64,000 nucleotides of DNA from Bradyrhizobium sp. (lineage in GTDB: Bacteria; Pseudomonadota; Alphaproteobacteria; Rhizobiales; Xanthobacteraceae), in NCBI RefSeq assembly GCF_004799405.1, contig NZ_SSMW01000092.1:1-64000 (forward strand). The letters run 5' to 3'. The position numbers and the translations under genes were made by a program. This document shows positions 20,276-28,454 of the stretch, in pieces. The notes under the pieces were generated by a model, which saw nothing but the letters and a program-made list of their open reading frames with translations, did no database searches and had not been told where the DNA came from. Each line of letters starts with the position of its first letter. Position 1 is the first letter of the stretch.

Positions 20276-20661
20276 TCAGATTTCCCCCATCGGCCTTCGC
20301 GAAATCGGGTTCGCGCGTGGCCGACTATCAATGCCTGGTCCGTGACACCCTGGAAAATTGCGTCCCGGACCGGCCGCCTCCGGGGCGGAATATGCCGTCA
20401 ACGGCCCGGTTTAGGCAAGGTGGAAAGCTTAAATCCGCCGAGGCCGGCAACCGGCGAGGCTTCGCCATTGGTCGTATTGCGCAAAGGCCACAATTGACCT
20501 CGCGGGGCGGATATCGGGGTGTCCGTCACCGGACGCGCCTCTCCGCGGTTAGCGCCGGCAAGCAGCCATTAACGGTGTTTGGATGCAATTTTACGTTTTC
20601 ATCAAAAATTTGTCCTTCGGGCCAATGTTTGAACTCTTTGTATTGGGATCGGATTGCGACC
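20276..20661. other. divergent regulatory region, no gene seen
   Basis: 386 bases between livG (-) and the first PAS gene (+). An open frame continues upstream of the PAS gene to 20317 but its residues have no match in the downstream paralogue, so I treat it as non-coding. The right half (20560-20660) is A/T-rich with patches such as ATCAAAAATTTG and is the likely promoter of the PAS genes. No palindromic operator stands out. Confidence 0.5.
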
Positions 20662-21264
20662 TTGGAATTCCAGAGCGCCAACCCCACGATCGTCAAATCG
20701 ATCAAGCAGCGGGATCTGTTGAACACCTGGCTGCGGCTCTACGCCCGCGAGCAGCACACGCCGCGCATCGAGGAATATCAGCCGGCGCGGCTCGACGATG
20801 AACTTCCCGATCTCGTCTACTACACCGTGGATACCGCATGTGAGCCGCCGCGCCTGACGATCCAGAGCAACGGCACGCGGATGTCGAGCGCCTACGGCAA
20901 CACCGGCAAGGGCCGCTACCTCGACGACTTTGTCGGGCCCCGCCTGATACCGGTGGTGATGCCGGTCTATTATCAATGCGTTGCCCGCGCGCTTCCCGTC
21001 TACACCATCTCCAACATCGACGACATCTACGGACGAATCGTCGCTTATGAGCGGTTGCTGCTGCCTTTCTCGCAAGGCGGCCTCGTCACGCACGTGATCG
21101 CATCGTTGAAGACCATCAGCGAAGACGGCGGATTTGAAATCAGGAACCTGATGCGCGGAAATGACACCCTGCCGACGGCAAAACTCCGCGCGGTGATCGA
21201 TCACGACCTCTTTCACCGCGCCCCGGGTCGCATCCCGGCCGGCGACGTCATCGAATTCAGTTAA
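20662..21264 (+). CDS. PAS-domain protein (PAS_5-like), copy 1
   Basis: About 200 residues. The TTG start at 20662 is chosen by alignment with the next gene: LEFQSANPTIVKSIKQRDLL here against MQFASANPSVVRSVKQRDLL there. A single PAS-like domain covers the protein (KGRYLDDFVGPRL, then RALPVYTISNIDD, then YERLLLPFSQGG), which resembles the PAS_5 (PF07310) family common in rhizobia. There is no output domain, so it is a stand-alone sensor or ligand-binding protein. A 7-base gap to the paralogue suggests one transcript. Confidence 0.75.
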   Translation: MEFQSANPTIVKSIKQRDLLNTWLRLYAREQHTPRIEEYQPARLDDELPDLVYYTVDTACEPPRLTIQSNGTRMSSAYGNTGKGRYLDDFVGPRLIPVVMPVYYQCVARALPVYTISNIDDIYGRIVAYERLLLPFSQGGLVTHVIASLKTISEDGGFEIRNLMRGNDTLPTAKLRAVIDHDLFHRAPGRIPAGDVIEFS

Positions 21265-21271
21265 GCCTCGA

Positions 21272-21892
21272 ATGCAATTCGCCAGCGCCAATCCATCCGT
21301 GGTCCGGTCGGTGAAGCAGCGCGATCTCCTGAACGCGTGGCTGCGCGCGCTCGGCAAACGCGCCCTGCCCGCTCTCGCGGATTACCGGCCCGATCGCGTC
21401 GCCGACGAGCTGGCGGACATGATGGGATTTGACGTGGTCGGCGCAGGCGACGACGCCCGGTTCCTGATCACCCAGGAGGGTTCCAGGCTGACCGCGACTT
21501 ACGGCAACGAGCACATCGATCCCGACAAGCGGACCAACCGCTATCTCGACGATGCGATCGGGCCGGCGCGGTATGCGCGCGTGCTTCCCTCCTACCGCGC
21601 CTGCGTGGCGCGGAAGCGGCCGACCTATTCGGTCTCGACCGTGCTCGATGCCGACGGCAAGGACGTGTCCTATGAGCGGCTGCTGCTGCCGTTCGGAAGC
21701 AGCGAGCATGTCGAGAAGATCGTCGGCTCATACAAGGCCATCAGCATCGAGGGCGGTTTCAAGATCAACAACCTGATGGGCATCCGGTCAAAATCGCGGC
21801 CCGAGAGCGTCATCAATGCCGTCATCGATCTCGATGTCATCAGCAGCCCGGCAAGTGATGGCGCAGCGGACGACATCATCGAGCTGAGCTAG
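21272..21892 (+). CDS. PAS-domain protein (PAS_5-like), copy 2
   Basis: 206 residues and clearly a paralogue of the preceding gene: same start, same RYLDDAIGPARY and YERLLLPFGSSEH blocks, same DVIEFS/DIIELS ending. The copies have diverged considerably between these blocks (for example TVDTACEPPRL against DVVGAGDDARF), so the duplication is old. No output domain. Its last 17 bases overlap the convergent ArsC-like gene. Confidence 0.82.
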   Translation: MQFASANPSVVRSVKQRDLLNAWLRALGKRALPALADYRPDRVADELADMMGFDVVGAGDDARFLITQEGSRLTATYGNEHIDPDKRTNRYLDDAIGPARYARVLPSYRACVARKRPTYSVSTVLDADGKDVSYERLLLPFGSSEHVEKIVGSYKAISIEGGFKINNLMGIRSKSRPESVINAVIDLDVISSPASDGAADDIIELS

Positions 21893-22256
21893 ACTTCTTG
21901 CGGCCGGATGGCGCCACTTCTTTCGCGTAAATCTCCGGCTCGAAGCCGGCGAGCAATTTGCCGCCGAGATCGAGCACGGGCCGCTTGATCATCGAGGGCT
22001 GCGCCAGCATCAGCGCGATCGCCTTCTTCTCGTTCAGGCGTTGCTTGTCGCTCTCCGGCAGCTTGCGAAAGGTGGTGCCGGCGCGATTGAGCAGCGTCTC
22101 CCAGCCGAGATCGTCGCACCAGCGCGTGAGCGTATCCTTGCCGATGGCTTCGGACTTGTAGTCATGGAAACGATAGGCCACGCCGTGACCGTCGAGCCAG
22201 GCGCGCGCCTTCTTCATGGTGTCGCAGTTCTTGATGCCGTAGATGGTGACGGACAC
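21876..22256 (-). CDS. ArsC/Spx family protein (YffB-like)
   Basis: 126 residues with the thioredoxin-fold start YGIKNCDTMKKARAWLDG, then a WETLLNRAGTTFRKL segment and PSMIKRPVLDLGGKLLAGF. This is the YffB branch of the ArsC/Spx family: one cysteine in NCDTMKKA instead of a CXXC pair. True arsenate reductase activity is unlikely on that basis; YffB-type proteins are poorly characterised and may be glutathione-linked. No arsenic genes are nearby. Confidence 0.88.
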   Translation of the reverse strand: MSVTIYGIKNCDTMKKARAWLDGHGVAYRFHDYKSEAIGKDTLTRWCDDLGWETLLNRAGTTFRKLPESDKQRLNEKKAIALMLAQPSMIKRPVLDLGGKLLAGFEPEIYAKEVAPSGRKKSSSAR

Positions 22257-22481
22257 AGCCGATCCTCGCGTGAAATTTATCGGCCGAAGCTAGCCGCGTA
22301 ACGGCCAGCGCGCCAACGCGATAGATCGGCTTTGACCAACAAGGCTGTGCACAAGGACCAAGTCTGCACGTGGATAGGCCGGTCCCGTGCCGTTCGGCGA
22401 GCGTACTCACACCCTGAATGGTCCAACACCAACCCTTCCCACTCCACCACCGCTTGACTCTTGTTCTCATTTTGTTCTCAT

Positions 22482-23024
22482 ATGGGAATGAGCGAAACCT
22501 GCAGGTTCCCGCCGCCCTGGACAACTGTTCGGGCGAAGGCAGACACATATCAAGTGCAGGACGCGAACGGTGTCACGCTGGCCTGGATTTTCTGCCGCGA
22601 CGATGAGGCGGGTTACAGCTTTGGTGTCAGCAGGCTGACCGCCGACGAGGCCAGGCGGCTGGCAAACGGAATTGCGCGGCTGCCCGAATTCATGATGCAG
22701 CGGCGCGGTTTTTTCCAGCGCGGCGGCGGCAAGCGCTGGAATCCAAAACGCCCCTACAACGTCGCTTTGGAGGACACCTACATCCGGGAGCATTGGGCGG
22801 CGATCGACGCGATCTGCAGGCTGAACAGCATCCCGTTCAATGCGACCGGCGAGAAGATCGAGAGCGGCGGAACATGGTGCGTCTATGAGTTCGCGTGGCA
22901 GATGGACGCCATACTGTTCTGGCATCGGTTTCAGGGCCGCTGGCTGCGCGGGGATGAATTTCACTACCCCGAAACTCCGAAGGATCTGCCTCCGCTGCGG
23001 GAACTGCCCAGGCACCCCCTATGA
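22482..23024 (+). CDS. two-part hypothetical protein
   Basis: About 180 residues from ATG 22482 (a second ATG lies at 22488). Residues 1-70 (CRFPPPWTTVRAKADTYQV, then WIFCRDDEAGYSFGV, then LTADEARRLANGIARLPEF) match the pattern of a very common short family in Bradyrhizobium and relatives, normally found as a 60-100 residue stand-alone protein. Residues 70-180 (FFQRGGGKRWNPKRPYN, then REHWAAIDAICRLNSI, then EFAWQMDAILFWHRFQGRW) form an aromatic-rich second region that I do not recognise. No signal peptide or membrane segment. Function unknown; the two-part structure is my reading. Confidence 0.65.
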   Translation: MGMSETCRFPPPWTTVRAKADTYQVQDANGVTLAWIFCRDDEAGYSFGVSRLTADEARRLANGIARLPEFMMQRRGFFQRGGGKRWNPKRPYNVALEDTYIREHWAAIDAICRLNSIPFNATGEKIESGGTWCVYEFAWQMDAILFWHRFQGRWLRGDEFHYPETPKDLPPLRELPRHPL

Positions 23025-23095
23025 CCGGCGGAAACCGGAACGCTGACCCTTCGACCGGCTCCCAACGCGTCGCTCACGCGATCATCAGGAAAATA

Positions 23096-23138
23096 TAACA
23101 GCCAAACTTGCCAGTTTAACTTGCAAGTTTGGCTGTTA
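23096..23138. promoter_or_regulatory. 16-bp perfect inverted repeat before the marR gene
   Basis: TAACAGCCAAACTTGC (23096-23111) and GCAAGTTTGGCTGTTA (23123-23138) are exact reverse complements separated by 11 bases. The repeat ends 16 bases before the ATG of the MarR-type gene and is A/T-rich compared with its surroundings, so it probably overlaps the promoter. It is a strong candidate operator for the regulator it precedes. An extra AACTTGC lies in the spacer region. Confidence 0.75.
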
Positions 23139-23154
23139 ATCTCTACAAGAGGCC

Positions 23155-23598
23155 ATGATCACGGACTCCCCCACTCTCATTCCGCTTGAGCCGGCCGTCG
23201 CCGAACTTTCGCTGGCGATCGGAAAACTGACGCGCCGGCTGCGGATGGAGGCGAACCCGGGTGAACTAACCCTGTCGCAGATCACCACGCTGGCCCGGCT
23301 GGACCGATCGGGCGCGATGACGACGGCGGACCTCGCCCGCTCGGAATTCGTCAAGCCGCAATCGATGGGCACGACGCTCGCCGATCTTGAGCAGGAAGGA
23401 CTGGTCCGGCGCCGGCCGCATCCGACCGACGGACGGCAAGTCCTGTTCGAGTTGACCTCCGCGGGAATAGAGGCGCGGCGCCAGCGCAACATCGCCAAGC
23501 GCGAATGGCTGCTGGCCGCGATGGAGCAACTCGATCCGGCCGAACAACAAACCCTGCTCGCCGCCGCGGCACTCATCAAACGGCTGGCCGAGTCATGA
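23155..23598 (+). CDS. MarR family transcriptional regulator
   Basis: 147 residues with the MarR winged helix-turn-helix: LTLSQITTLARLDRSGAMTT, then LARSEFVKPQSMGTTLADLE as the recognition helix region, and the wing GLVRRRPHPTDGRQVLFEL. An AAGAGG ribosome site precedes the ATG. It overlaps the following MFS gene by four bases (ATGA), a classical repressor-pump pair, and the upstream perfect palindrome is its likely binding site. The effector is unknown. Confidence 0.93.
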   Translation: MITDSPTLIPLEPAVAELSLAIGKLTRRLRMEANPGELTLSQITTLARLDRSGAMTTADLARSEFVKPQSMGTTLADLEQEGLVRRRPHPTDGRQVLFELTSAGIEARRQRNIAKREWLLAAMEQLDPAEQQTLLAAAALIKRLAES

Positions 23599-24890
23599 CC
23601 GGCACCTTTCGTTCGCTGAGCAATTTCAACTACCGGCTATGGGCCGGCGGCGCGCTGATCTCCAACGTTGGAACCTGGATGCAGCGCATCGCGCAGGGCT
23701 GGCTGGTGCTGACGCAACTGACCCACAACAATGCGACCGCGATGGGCGTCGTGCTGGCGCTGCAGTCGGGACCCCACCTGCTGCTGCTGCCGCTGACCGG
23801 ATTTGCGGCGGATCATCTCGACCGGCGCAAGCTCCTGCTCGGCACCCAGGCGGCGATGGGAGCGCTTGCCTTCGGGCTCGGCATCCTGACCATCAGCGGA
23901 CTGGTCCAACTGTGGCATGTATACGTGTTTGCGTTCCTGCTCGGCTGCGTCACGGCCTTCGATGCGCCGGCGCGCCACACCTTTGTCGGCGAACTGGTCG
24001 GCGAAGCCGACCTGTCGAACGCGGTGGCGCTGAATTCCTCCTCCTTCAACGCCGCCCGGATGATTGGCCCTGCGGTGGCCGGCACCATGATTGCCGCGGT
24101 TGGTTCCGGGTGGGTCTTCGTCATCAACGGCGCGTCATTTGTCGCTGTGCTGGGCTCGCTGGCGCTGCTCCGCGTCAATGAGCTACATCCGCAGGCGCGG
24201 GCCTTCCGCAAGCGCGGCAGTTTTGTCGAAGGCTTCCGCTATGTCTGGCAACGGCCCGATCTACAGGCCATCCTGCTGATGCTGTTCTTCATCGCGACAT
24301 TCGGGCTCAACTTCCAGATCTTCATTTCGACGATGTCCGTTACCGTCTTTCACGGCGGCGCGAGCCAATACGGCTACCTGATGTCGATCATGGCGGTCGG
24401 AACGCTCGCCGGCGCGCTGCTGGCGGCAAGGCGCGAAAGACCCCGCTTCGCGCTGCTGGTGGCAGGCGGCGCCATCTTCGGCATCGGCTGCACAGTGGCT
24501 GCTTTGGCGCCCCACATCTGGCTGTTCGGTGCCGCATTGGTCGTCATCGGCGTGTCGGCCCTGACGTTCTCGAACTCGACCAACAGCCTGATGCAACTAT
24601 CCACTGAACCGGCGATGCGCGGACGCGTCATGGCGATCCGCCTTGCGATCGCGCTGGGCTGCACTCCCTTGGGCGCGCCGATCGTCGGCTGGGTGGCCGA
24701 CAATTTCGGACCGCGCTGGTCGCTCGGCATGGGTGCTGCGTCCGGCTTCGCCGCCGCCATCGTCGGCCTCCATTATCTCAGGACCCATCGTCATCTGAGA
24801 CTGCGCTTCGATGCCGGACGCCTCCGCTTCAGCATCGACGGCGATCCGATAGCCCGAGCGCTTCCATCGAACCGACCCGCCCGAGCCTAG
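23595..24890 (+). CDS. MFS transporter of the EntS/MFS_3 type
   Basis: 431 residues with about twelve helices. It opens FRSLSNFNYRLWAGGALISNVGTWMQRIAQGWLV (seen in parts), a hallmark of the MFS_3/EntS-like group, and carries DHLDRRKLLLGTQ in the first cytoplasmic loop and RARHTFVGELV-like DAPARHTFVGELVG in the second. The start at 23595 lies in the ATGA overlap with the MarR gene. Probably exports a toxic compound or siderophore-like molecule under control of the MarR protein; substrate unknown. Confidence 0.87.
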   Translation: MTGTFRSLSNFNYRLWAGGALISNVGTWMQRIAQGWLVLTQLTHNNATAMGVVLALQSGPHLLLLPLTGFAADHLDRRKLLLGTQAAMGALAFGLGILTISGLVQLWHVYVFAFLLGCVTAFDAPARHTFVGELVGEADLSNAVALNSSSFNAARMIGPAVAGTMIAAVGSGWVFVINGASFVAVLGSLALLRVNELHPQARAFRKRGSFVEGFRYVWQRPDLQAILLMLFFIATFGLNFQIFISTMSVTVFHGGASQYGYLMSIMAVGTLAGALLAARRERPRFALLVAGGAIFGIGCTVAALAPHIWLFGAALVVIGVSALTFSNSTNSLMQLSTEPAMRGRVMAIRLAIALGCTPLGAPIVGWVADNFGPRWSLGMGAASGFAAAIVGLHYLRTHRHLRLRFDAGRLRFSIDGDPIARALPSNRPARA

Positions 24891-24925
24891 CGCGCGCTTC
24901 GACGCTCACGGGACAACGCCGCCGC

Positions 24926-25624
24926 TCACATTCGCCGCTGCAACACCGTCACATGCAGGCGGCGGCGGATTTCCATCCCCTGCCGCCGGTAGAGCGCGAT
25001 CGCCGGGCTGTTATCGGAAAAAACATGCAGGAACGGAATTTCTCCGCGCGCCGAAATCCGGCAAGCAATAGCTGATAGCAGGATCTGCCCGTAACCATGA
25101 CCGCGGTGCAATGGATGCACGCAGACCGCCGTGATCTCGGTGTAATGAGCGGGCTTCATCCGCTCGCCCGCCATCGCGACAAGCTGTCCGTCGATCCTGA
25201 TCCCGAGAAAGACGCCCAGTTCGTGCGCTCGTGCGCTAAAGGGACCGGGCTTGGTGGGTTCGGTCAATTCCATCATCGCCGGAACATCGTCGGCGCCGAG
25301 CGTGACGATCTCCTGGCCGTGGCTCGGGTTTTCCGCGGGCATTCCGATCATCTGCTCGCCGGTTTTGGCGAGCCGGACATCGAACGCCGCGGGCGGCGTC
25401 ACGGCATCGGGCGTAAACAGCACGGCGATGTCGGATGGCGACATCAGCGCAGCCAGTTCTGCGAAACCCTGCGTTGAGCCGTCCGGCACGGCCGCAAAGG
25501 GCGCTATCGCCGCAGGATAGCGCCGCGCCAGCGCGCCGCCTTCCGCCAACGCCTGCTGCCGGGTCGTCAATGCGGTCCAGACCGGATGATCAAGCGGATG
25601 GGCTGACAAGCCAGAACCCGGCAT
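24926..25624 (-). CDS. GNAT family N-acetyltransferase
   Basis: 232 residues. The C-terminal half holds the GNAT fold: TAVCVHPLHRGHGYGQILLSA gives the acetyl-CoA binding motif A (HRGHGYG), followed by FLHVFSDNSPAIALYRRQGM, the motif B pattern. The N-terminal half looks like a degenerate second GNAT half, as in the FR47-like proteins. Target unknown. Confidence 0.88.
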   Translation of the reverse strand: MPGSGLSAHPLDHPVWTALTTRQQALAEGGALARRYPAAIAPFAAVPDGSTQGFAELAALMSPSDIAVLFTPDAVTPPAAFDVRLAKTGEQMIGMPAENPSHGQEIVTLGADDVPAMMELTEPTKPGPFSARAHELGVFLGIRIDGQLVAMAGERMKPAHYTEITAVCVHPLHRGHGYGQILLSAIACRISARGEIPFLHVFSDNSPAIALYRRQGMEIRRRLHVTVLQRRM

Positions 25625-25667
25625 CGCACCTCGCTTTCATCGCCATTGATGGTGGGACGACGGATCT

Positions 25668-26015
25668 CTAACCGTTGCCGTCATCGAGACTGACGACCAC
25701 GGCGGCGTTGGCAATGGTGATGGCATCGCCACCGCGCTCATCAGCAATCTCAAGCCCGCCTTTGACCGCGGTGACGGTCACGGTTCCGTAAGGCAGTTCT
25801 TTCGCGACCGCGGCAGTATCGACCGAGCCCGGGTCCGGCACGCCGATCGTGACATCGACGAACATGTCCTTTGAAGTCTTGCCTACCATCCGGAAGAACC
25901 CGAGGCTGGAGTGGCGGATCGCGTCGGAGACCGCGCGCTTGGCCGCCTTGGTGGCGTCGCGGCCGTGGACGTCGACGCCCATGCCCATTTCGGTGATACA
26001 GCGCACGCGTGCCAT
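25668..26015 (-). CDS. Lin0512 family protein
   Basis: 115 residues with MGMGVDVHGRDATKAAKRAVSDAI near the start and the KELPYGTVTVTAVKGGLEI segment that I associate with the Lin0512 family, small conserved bacterial proteins without a known function. No signal peptide. It is separated from the DUF1801 gene by 73 bases and may be its own unit. Confidence 0.78.
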   Translation of the reverse strand: MARVRCITEMGMGVDVHGRDATKAAKRAVSDAIRHSSLGFFRMVGKTSKDMFVDVTIGVPDPGSVDTAAVAKELPYGTVTVTAVKGGLEIADERGGDAITIANAAVVVSLDDGNG

Positions 26016-26088
26016 CGGGGTTCCCCATCTGTCGTTAGATGGCGAGGGATATCAAACTTCACCTGATATCGCCATGGCGGCCGCGCGA

Positions 26089-26493
26089 CTATCGCGCCTT
26101 CGAATTGTTCAGCGCTGCGGCGGCGTGGATCAGCGTCTTGAAGGCATCTTCGTTTATTTCCTCGCCTTCGTGGATATCGATGGCGCGCCTGGTGTTGCCT
26201 TCGAGGCTGGAGTTGAAGAGGCCCTTGGGGTCCTTGAGCGAAGCGCCCTTGGCGAAAGTCAGCTTCACGACGCTTTTATAGGTCTCGCCGGTGCAGATGA
26301 TGCCACCGTGCGACCACACCGGAACGCCTCCCCACTTCCACTCCTCGACCACCTCAGGTTCAGCCTGTTTGATCAGCGCGCGGACACGGGCGAGCGTCTT
26401 GCCCCTCCAGTCATCCAGTTCCTTGATCTTCGCGTCAATCAGCCGCGACGGGGATTCGCCCTTTTCAGCCTTGGGTGTTGCGCTCTTTTTCAT
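26089..26493 (-). CDS. DUF1801 domain protein
   Basis: 134 residues with the DUF1801 (YdhG-like) pattern: IKELDDWRGKTLARVRALI, then EWKWGGVPVWSHGGIICTGE, then KLTFAKGASLKDPKGLFNSS. These small proteins often sit next to SRPBCC/ArsR genes, exactly as here (35 bases downstream of an SRPBCC gene). The fold resembles the YdhG/frataxin-like iron-binding proteins, but function is unproven. Confidence 0.87.
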   Translation of the reverse strand: MKKSATPKAEKGESPSRLIDAKIKELDDWRGKTLARVRALIKQAEPEVVEEWKWGGVPVWSHGGIICTGETYKSVVKLTFAKGASLKDPKGLFNSSLEGNTRRAIDIHEGEEINEDAFKTLIHAAAALNNSKAR

Positions 26494-26528
26494 ACTGTTC
26501 GCACCTCATTGAATTCTCCGGGCCGACT

Positions 26529-26939
26529 TCACTCTGTCCGCGCCAGGACCTGTTCTAGATTCCCAAAGAACTGCTGCCAACCGTGCCTCGCGCCATGATA
26601 GGCCTGCTTCTGATCCGGCCGGAAGCCCGACTGCTCCATGCGCAGGTGAGTCCCCGTGCCGCTGGGAGTGAGTGTCCAGGTGACGACGCTCTCGAGACCA
26701 TGGGCGCCCCATGTGTAAGATAGGGTCTTGTTCGGCTCGATGGCCCTTACCTGGCAGTCGACCGCGCCCCAGTCGGCGCGAAGATTGAAACTGTGGCCCG
26801 CGACCGGCTTGAAGTCGTTCTTCATCAGCCACTCCTCGATCAGGTGCGGTTGGGTAAGCGCGCGCCAGATCTTCTCCGGCGGATGCGCCAGTTCCCGTTC
26901 GACGACGACGGACAGCGTTTCAGTTGCAGGTTGGTTCAT
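26529..26939 (-). CDS. SRPBCC (AHSA1-like) domain protein, copy 1
   Basis: 136 residues with a single START/Bet v1-like fold of the activator-of-Hsp90-ATPase type: VVERELAHPPEKIWRALTQP at the start, a central KTLSYTWGAHG and the ending ARHGWQQFFGNLEQVL. Such proteins bind hydrophobic ligands in a cavity. It overlaps the ArsR gene upstream by four bases, so the two are translationally coupled. Confidence 0.9.
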   Translation of the reverse strand: MNQPATETLSVVVERELAHPPEKIWRALTQPHLIEEWLMKNDFKPVAGHSFNLRADWGAVDCQVRAIEPNKTLSYTWGAHGLESVVTWTLTPSGTGTHLRMEQSGFRPDQKQAYHGARHGWQQFFGNLEQVLARTE

Positions 26940-27259
26940 TGATCCATCCTTTTGAGCAGATCTTCGAGTTGGTCGAACCGGCTTTGCCAGAAGCCGGCCA
27001 TCTGGCTGGTCCAGTCGATCAGCGGAGCCAGGGCACGAAGCTGCGCGCTATAGTGGGTCTGGCGGCCTTCGTGCCGATCGCGCACCAGCCCGGCCTGTTT
27101 GAGAACCCCGAGATGCTTTGAGACGGCCGGCTGCGAAACGCCGGCCCGCGCCGTCAAAGCCCCGACCGTCTGCTCGCCTTCGCGGCACAACCGCTCGAAC
27201 AGGGTCCGCCGCGTCGGATCGGCGAGCGTTCTGAACAATATGTTGTGCGTCCGTGACAT
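26936..27259 (-). CDS. ArsR family transcriptional regulator, copy 1
   Basis: 107 residues with the ArsR winged helix: LADPTRRTLFERLCREGEQT, then AGVSQPAVSKHLGVLKQAGL as the helix-turn-helix and VRDRHEGRQTHYSAQ as the wing. The metal-binding ELCVC motif of ArsR/SmtB metal sensors is absent, so it likely responds to something other than arsenite. Followed by its SRPBCC partner; an imperfect palindrome lies directly upstream. Confidence 0.92.
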   Translation of the reverse strand: MSRTHNILFRTLADPTRRTLFERLCREGEQTVGALTARAGVSQPAVSKHLGVLKQAGLVRDRHEGRQTHYSAQLRALAPLIDWTSQMAGFWQSRFDQLEDLLKRMDQ

Positions 27260-27267
27260 CTCAATCG

Positions 27268-27310
27268 ATAACTCGCTGGCTATGGATTAAACCTATAACC
27301 AACGAGATAT
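27268..27310. promoter_or_regulatory. imperfect inverted repeat upstream of ArsR copy 1
   Basis: ATAACTCGCTGG (27268-27279) pairs with CCAACGAGATAT (27299-27310) at 10 of 12 positions across a 19-base A/T-rich spacer. It lies 9-51 bases before the ArsR start, where a self-binding operator is expected. Confidence 0.5.
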
Positions 27311-27315
27311 ATGAG

Positions 27316-27594
27316 TCAACCGGTTCTTCGCCCCTTGATCAGCCTCAGCCATGGCGCCGAATGGAACACGCTCATCAGCAGGTACATCGGAACCATTCCG
27401 GTCAACGGCGATGCACCGTGCGCCGCCGAGCATAGCGCACCCGCCACACTGCCATCCCAAATCCCCGTAACGAGCGCCATGATGGCGAAGACCGGCGCGG
27501 CCGCGAGAGACAGCAAACGGTCCGCGCCGACCTTGGGCCATTCTCGGGACCGCCCGACTTCGGAGCGGATCAGGTCAGTCGCGTCGGAAATCAT
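27316..27594 (-). CDS. small membrane protein of unknown function
   Basis: 92 residues: a soluble start (MISDATDLIRSEVGRSRE), a hydrophobic helix LLSLAAAPVFAIMALVTGIW and a second one GMVPMYLLMSVFHSAPWL. Its ATG overlaps the stop codon of the DUF899 gene by four bases (ATGA), which supports it as a real gene even though I recognise no family. Confidence 0.65.
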   Translation of the reverse strand: MISDATDLIRSEVGRSREWPKVGADRLLSLAAAPVFAIMALVTGIWDGSVAGALCSAAHGASPLTGMVPMYLLMSVFHSAPWLRLIKGRRTG

Positions 27595-28370
27595 CTCGCC
27601 GCATCTTTCCGGAATGCGGCCTCTCCGGCGTCAGACACCTTGACCCACTTCGGGTCGGGTGCGGCGTTGGGTACGTAACTGTCGTGCCAGTTCCACCACT
27701 TGTATGGCCGGCTCTGCGGGTAGCCCTGCGGCGAGTCCTCCCACTCCTCCTGACGTCCGAGCGCGGTCATGTCGAGGTAGCTCCAGACCGTGCCCATCGC
27801 CTCGTCGCCGCGGCTGTTGATGAGGTAGGTGCGGAACACGCGCTCGCCGTCGCGGATAAACGCGTTGTGGCCGTGCCATTCATCGACCCCGAAGTCGGCG
27901 TCGAAGCTGTCGGTGATGGTGACCCAGGGAATCTTTTCCCAGCCCATCCGCGCCTTCAGCCGCGCGATGTCGGCCTGCGGCGCGCGCGAGGCATAGACCA
28001 GCGTGGTGTCGCGCGCATTCAGGTGCGTGAGGTTCGAGACCTGATCGGCGCCCAGCGAACAGCCGATGCAGGCATGCTCCGGCCAGCCGTGCACGCCGGG
28101 CTCGAAGAAGGCGCGGTAGACGATCAACTGACGGCGGCCCGCGAACAGATCGAGCAGGCTCGCTTTGCCCTCGGGCCCGTCGAACGTATAGGCCTTTTCC
28201 ACGGCAACCCACGGCATCCGCCGCCGCTCGGCCGTCAGCGCGTCACGGGCGCGGGTCAGTTCTTTCTCCTTGACGAGAAGCTGCTCGCGCGCAGCCTCCC
28301 ACTGCTGCGGCGAGACGATCGGTGGCGTGTTCATGGCGTGCTGGTCGCGCGAAACGGTTTGTGGTTGCAT
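27591..28370 (-). CDS. DUF899 family thioredoxin-like protein
   Basis: 259 residues. DUF899 proteins have a thioredoxin-like fold with a CXXC-type site; here it reads FEPGVHGWPEHACIGCSLG, giving CIGC. Other family blocks are KEKELTRARDALTAERRRMP near the start and RVFRTYLINSRGDEAMG near the end. The ATG at 28370 is preferred over the longer reading because AAAGGAGA lies 7 bases upstream. It is sandwiched between two ArsR-SRPBCC pairs and may be under their control. Redox function is plausible, not shown. Confidence 0.9.
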   Translation of the reverse strand: MQPQTVSRDQHAMNTPPIVSPQQWEAAREQLLVKEKELTRARDALTAERRRMPWVAVEKAYTFDGPEGKASLLDLFAGRRQLIVYRAFFEPGVHGWPEHACIGCSLGADQVSNLTHLNARDTTLVYASRAPQADIARLKARMGWEKIPWVTITDSFDADFGVDEWHGHNAFIRDGERVFRTYLINSRGDEAMGTVWSYLDMTALGRQEEWEDSPQGYPQSRPYKWWNWHDSYVPNAAPDPKWVKVSDAGEAAFRKDAAR

Positions 28371-28454
28371 GATTGGTCTCCTTTGTTGAGATGCTTGTCT
28401 CTTTGTCGTGTTGGCTGTTATGCCGACTTTCAATGCGGGCAGATCTGCGACGCG

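Noticed and set aside
20317..20661. Upstream extension of the first PAS gene
   Set aside because: The paralogue starts at the position corresponding to TTG 20662, and the extra residues look like translated promoter DNA.
21876..22256. Calling the ArsC/Spx-like protein an arsenate reductase
   Set aside because: It belongs to the YffB branch with a different active-site setting, and no ars genes are near; the ArsR genes 5 kb away lack metal ligands.
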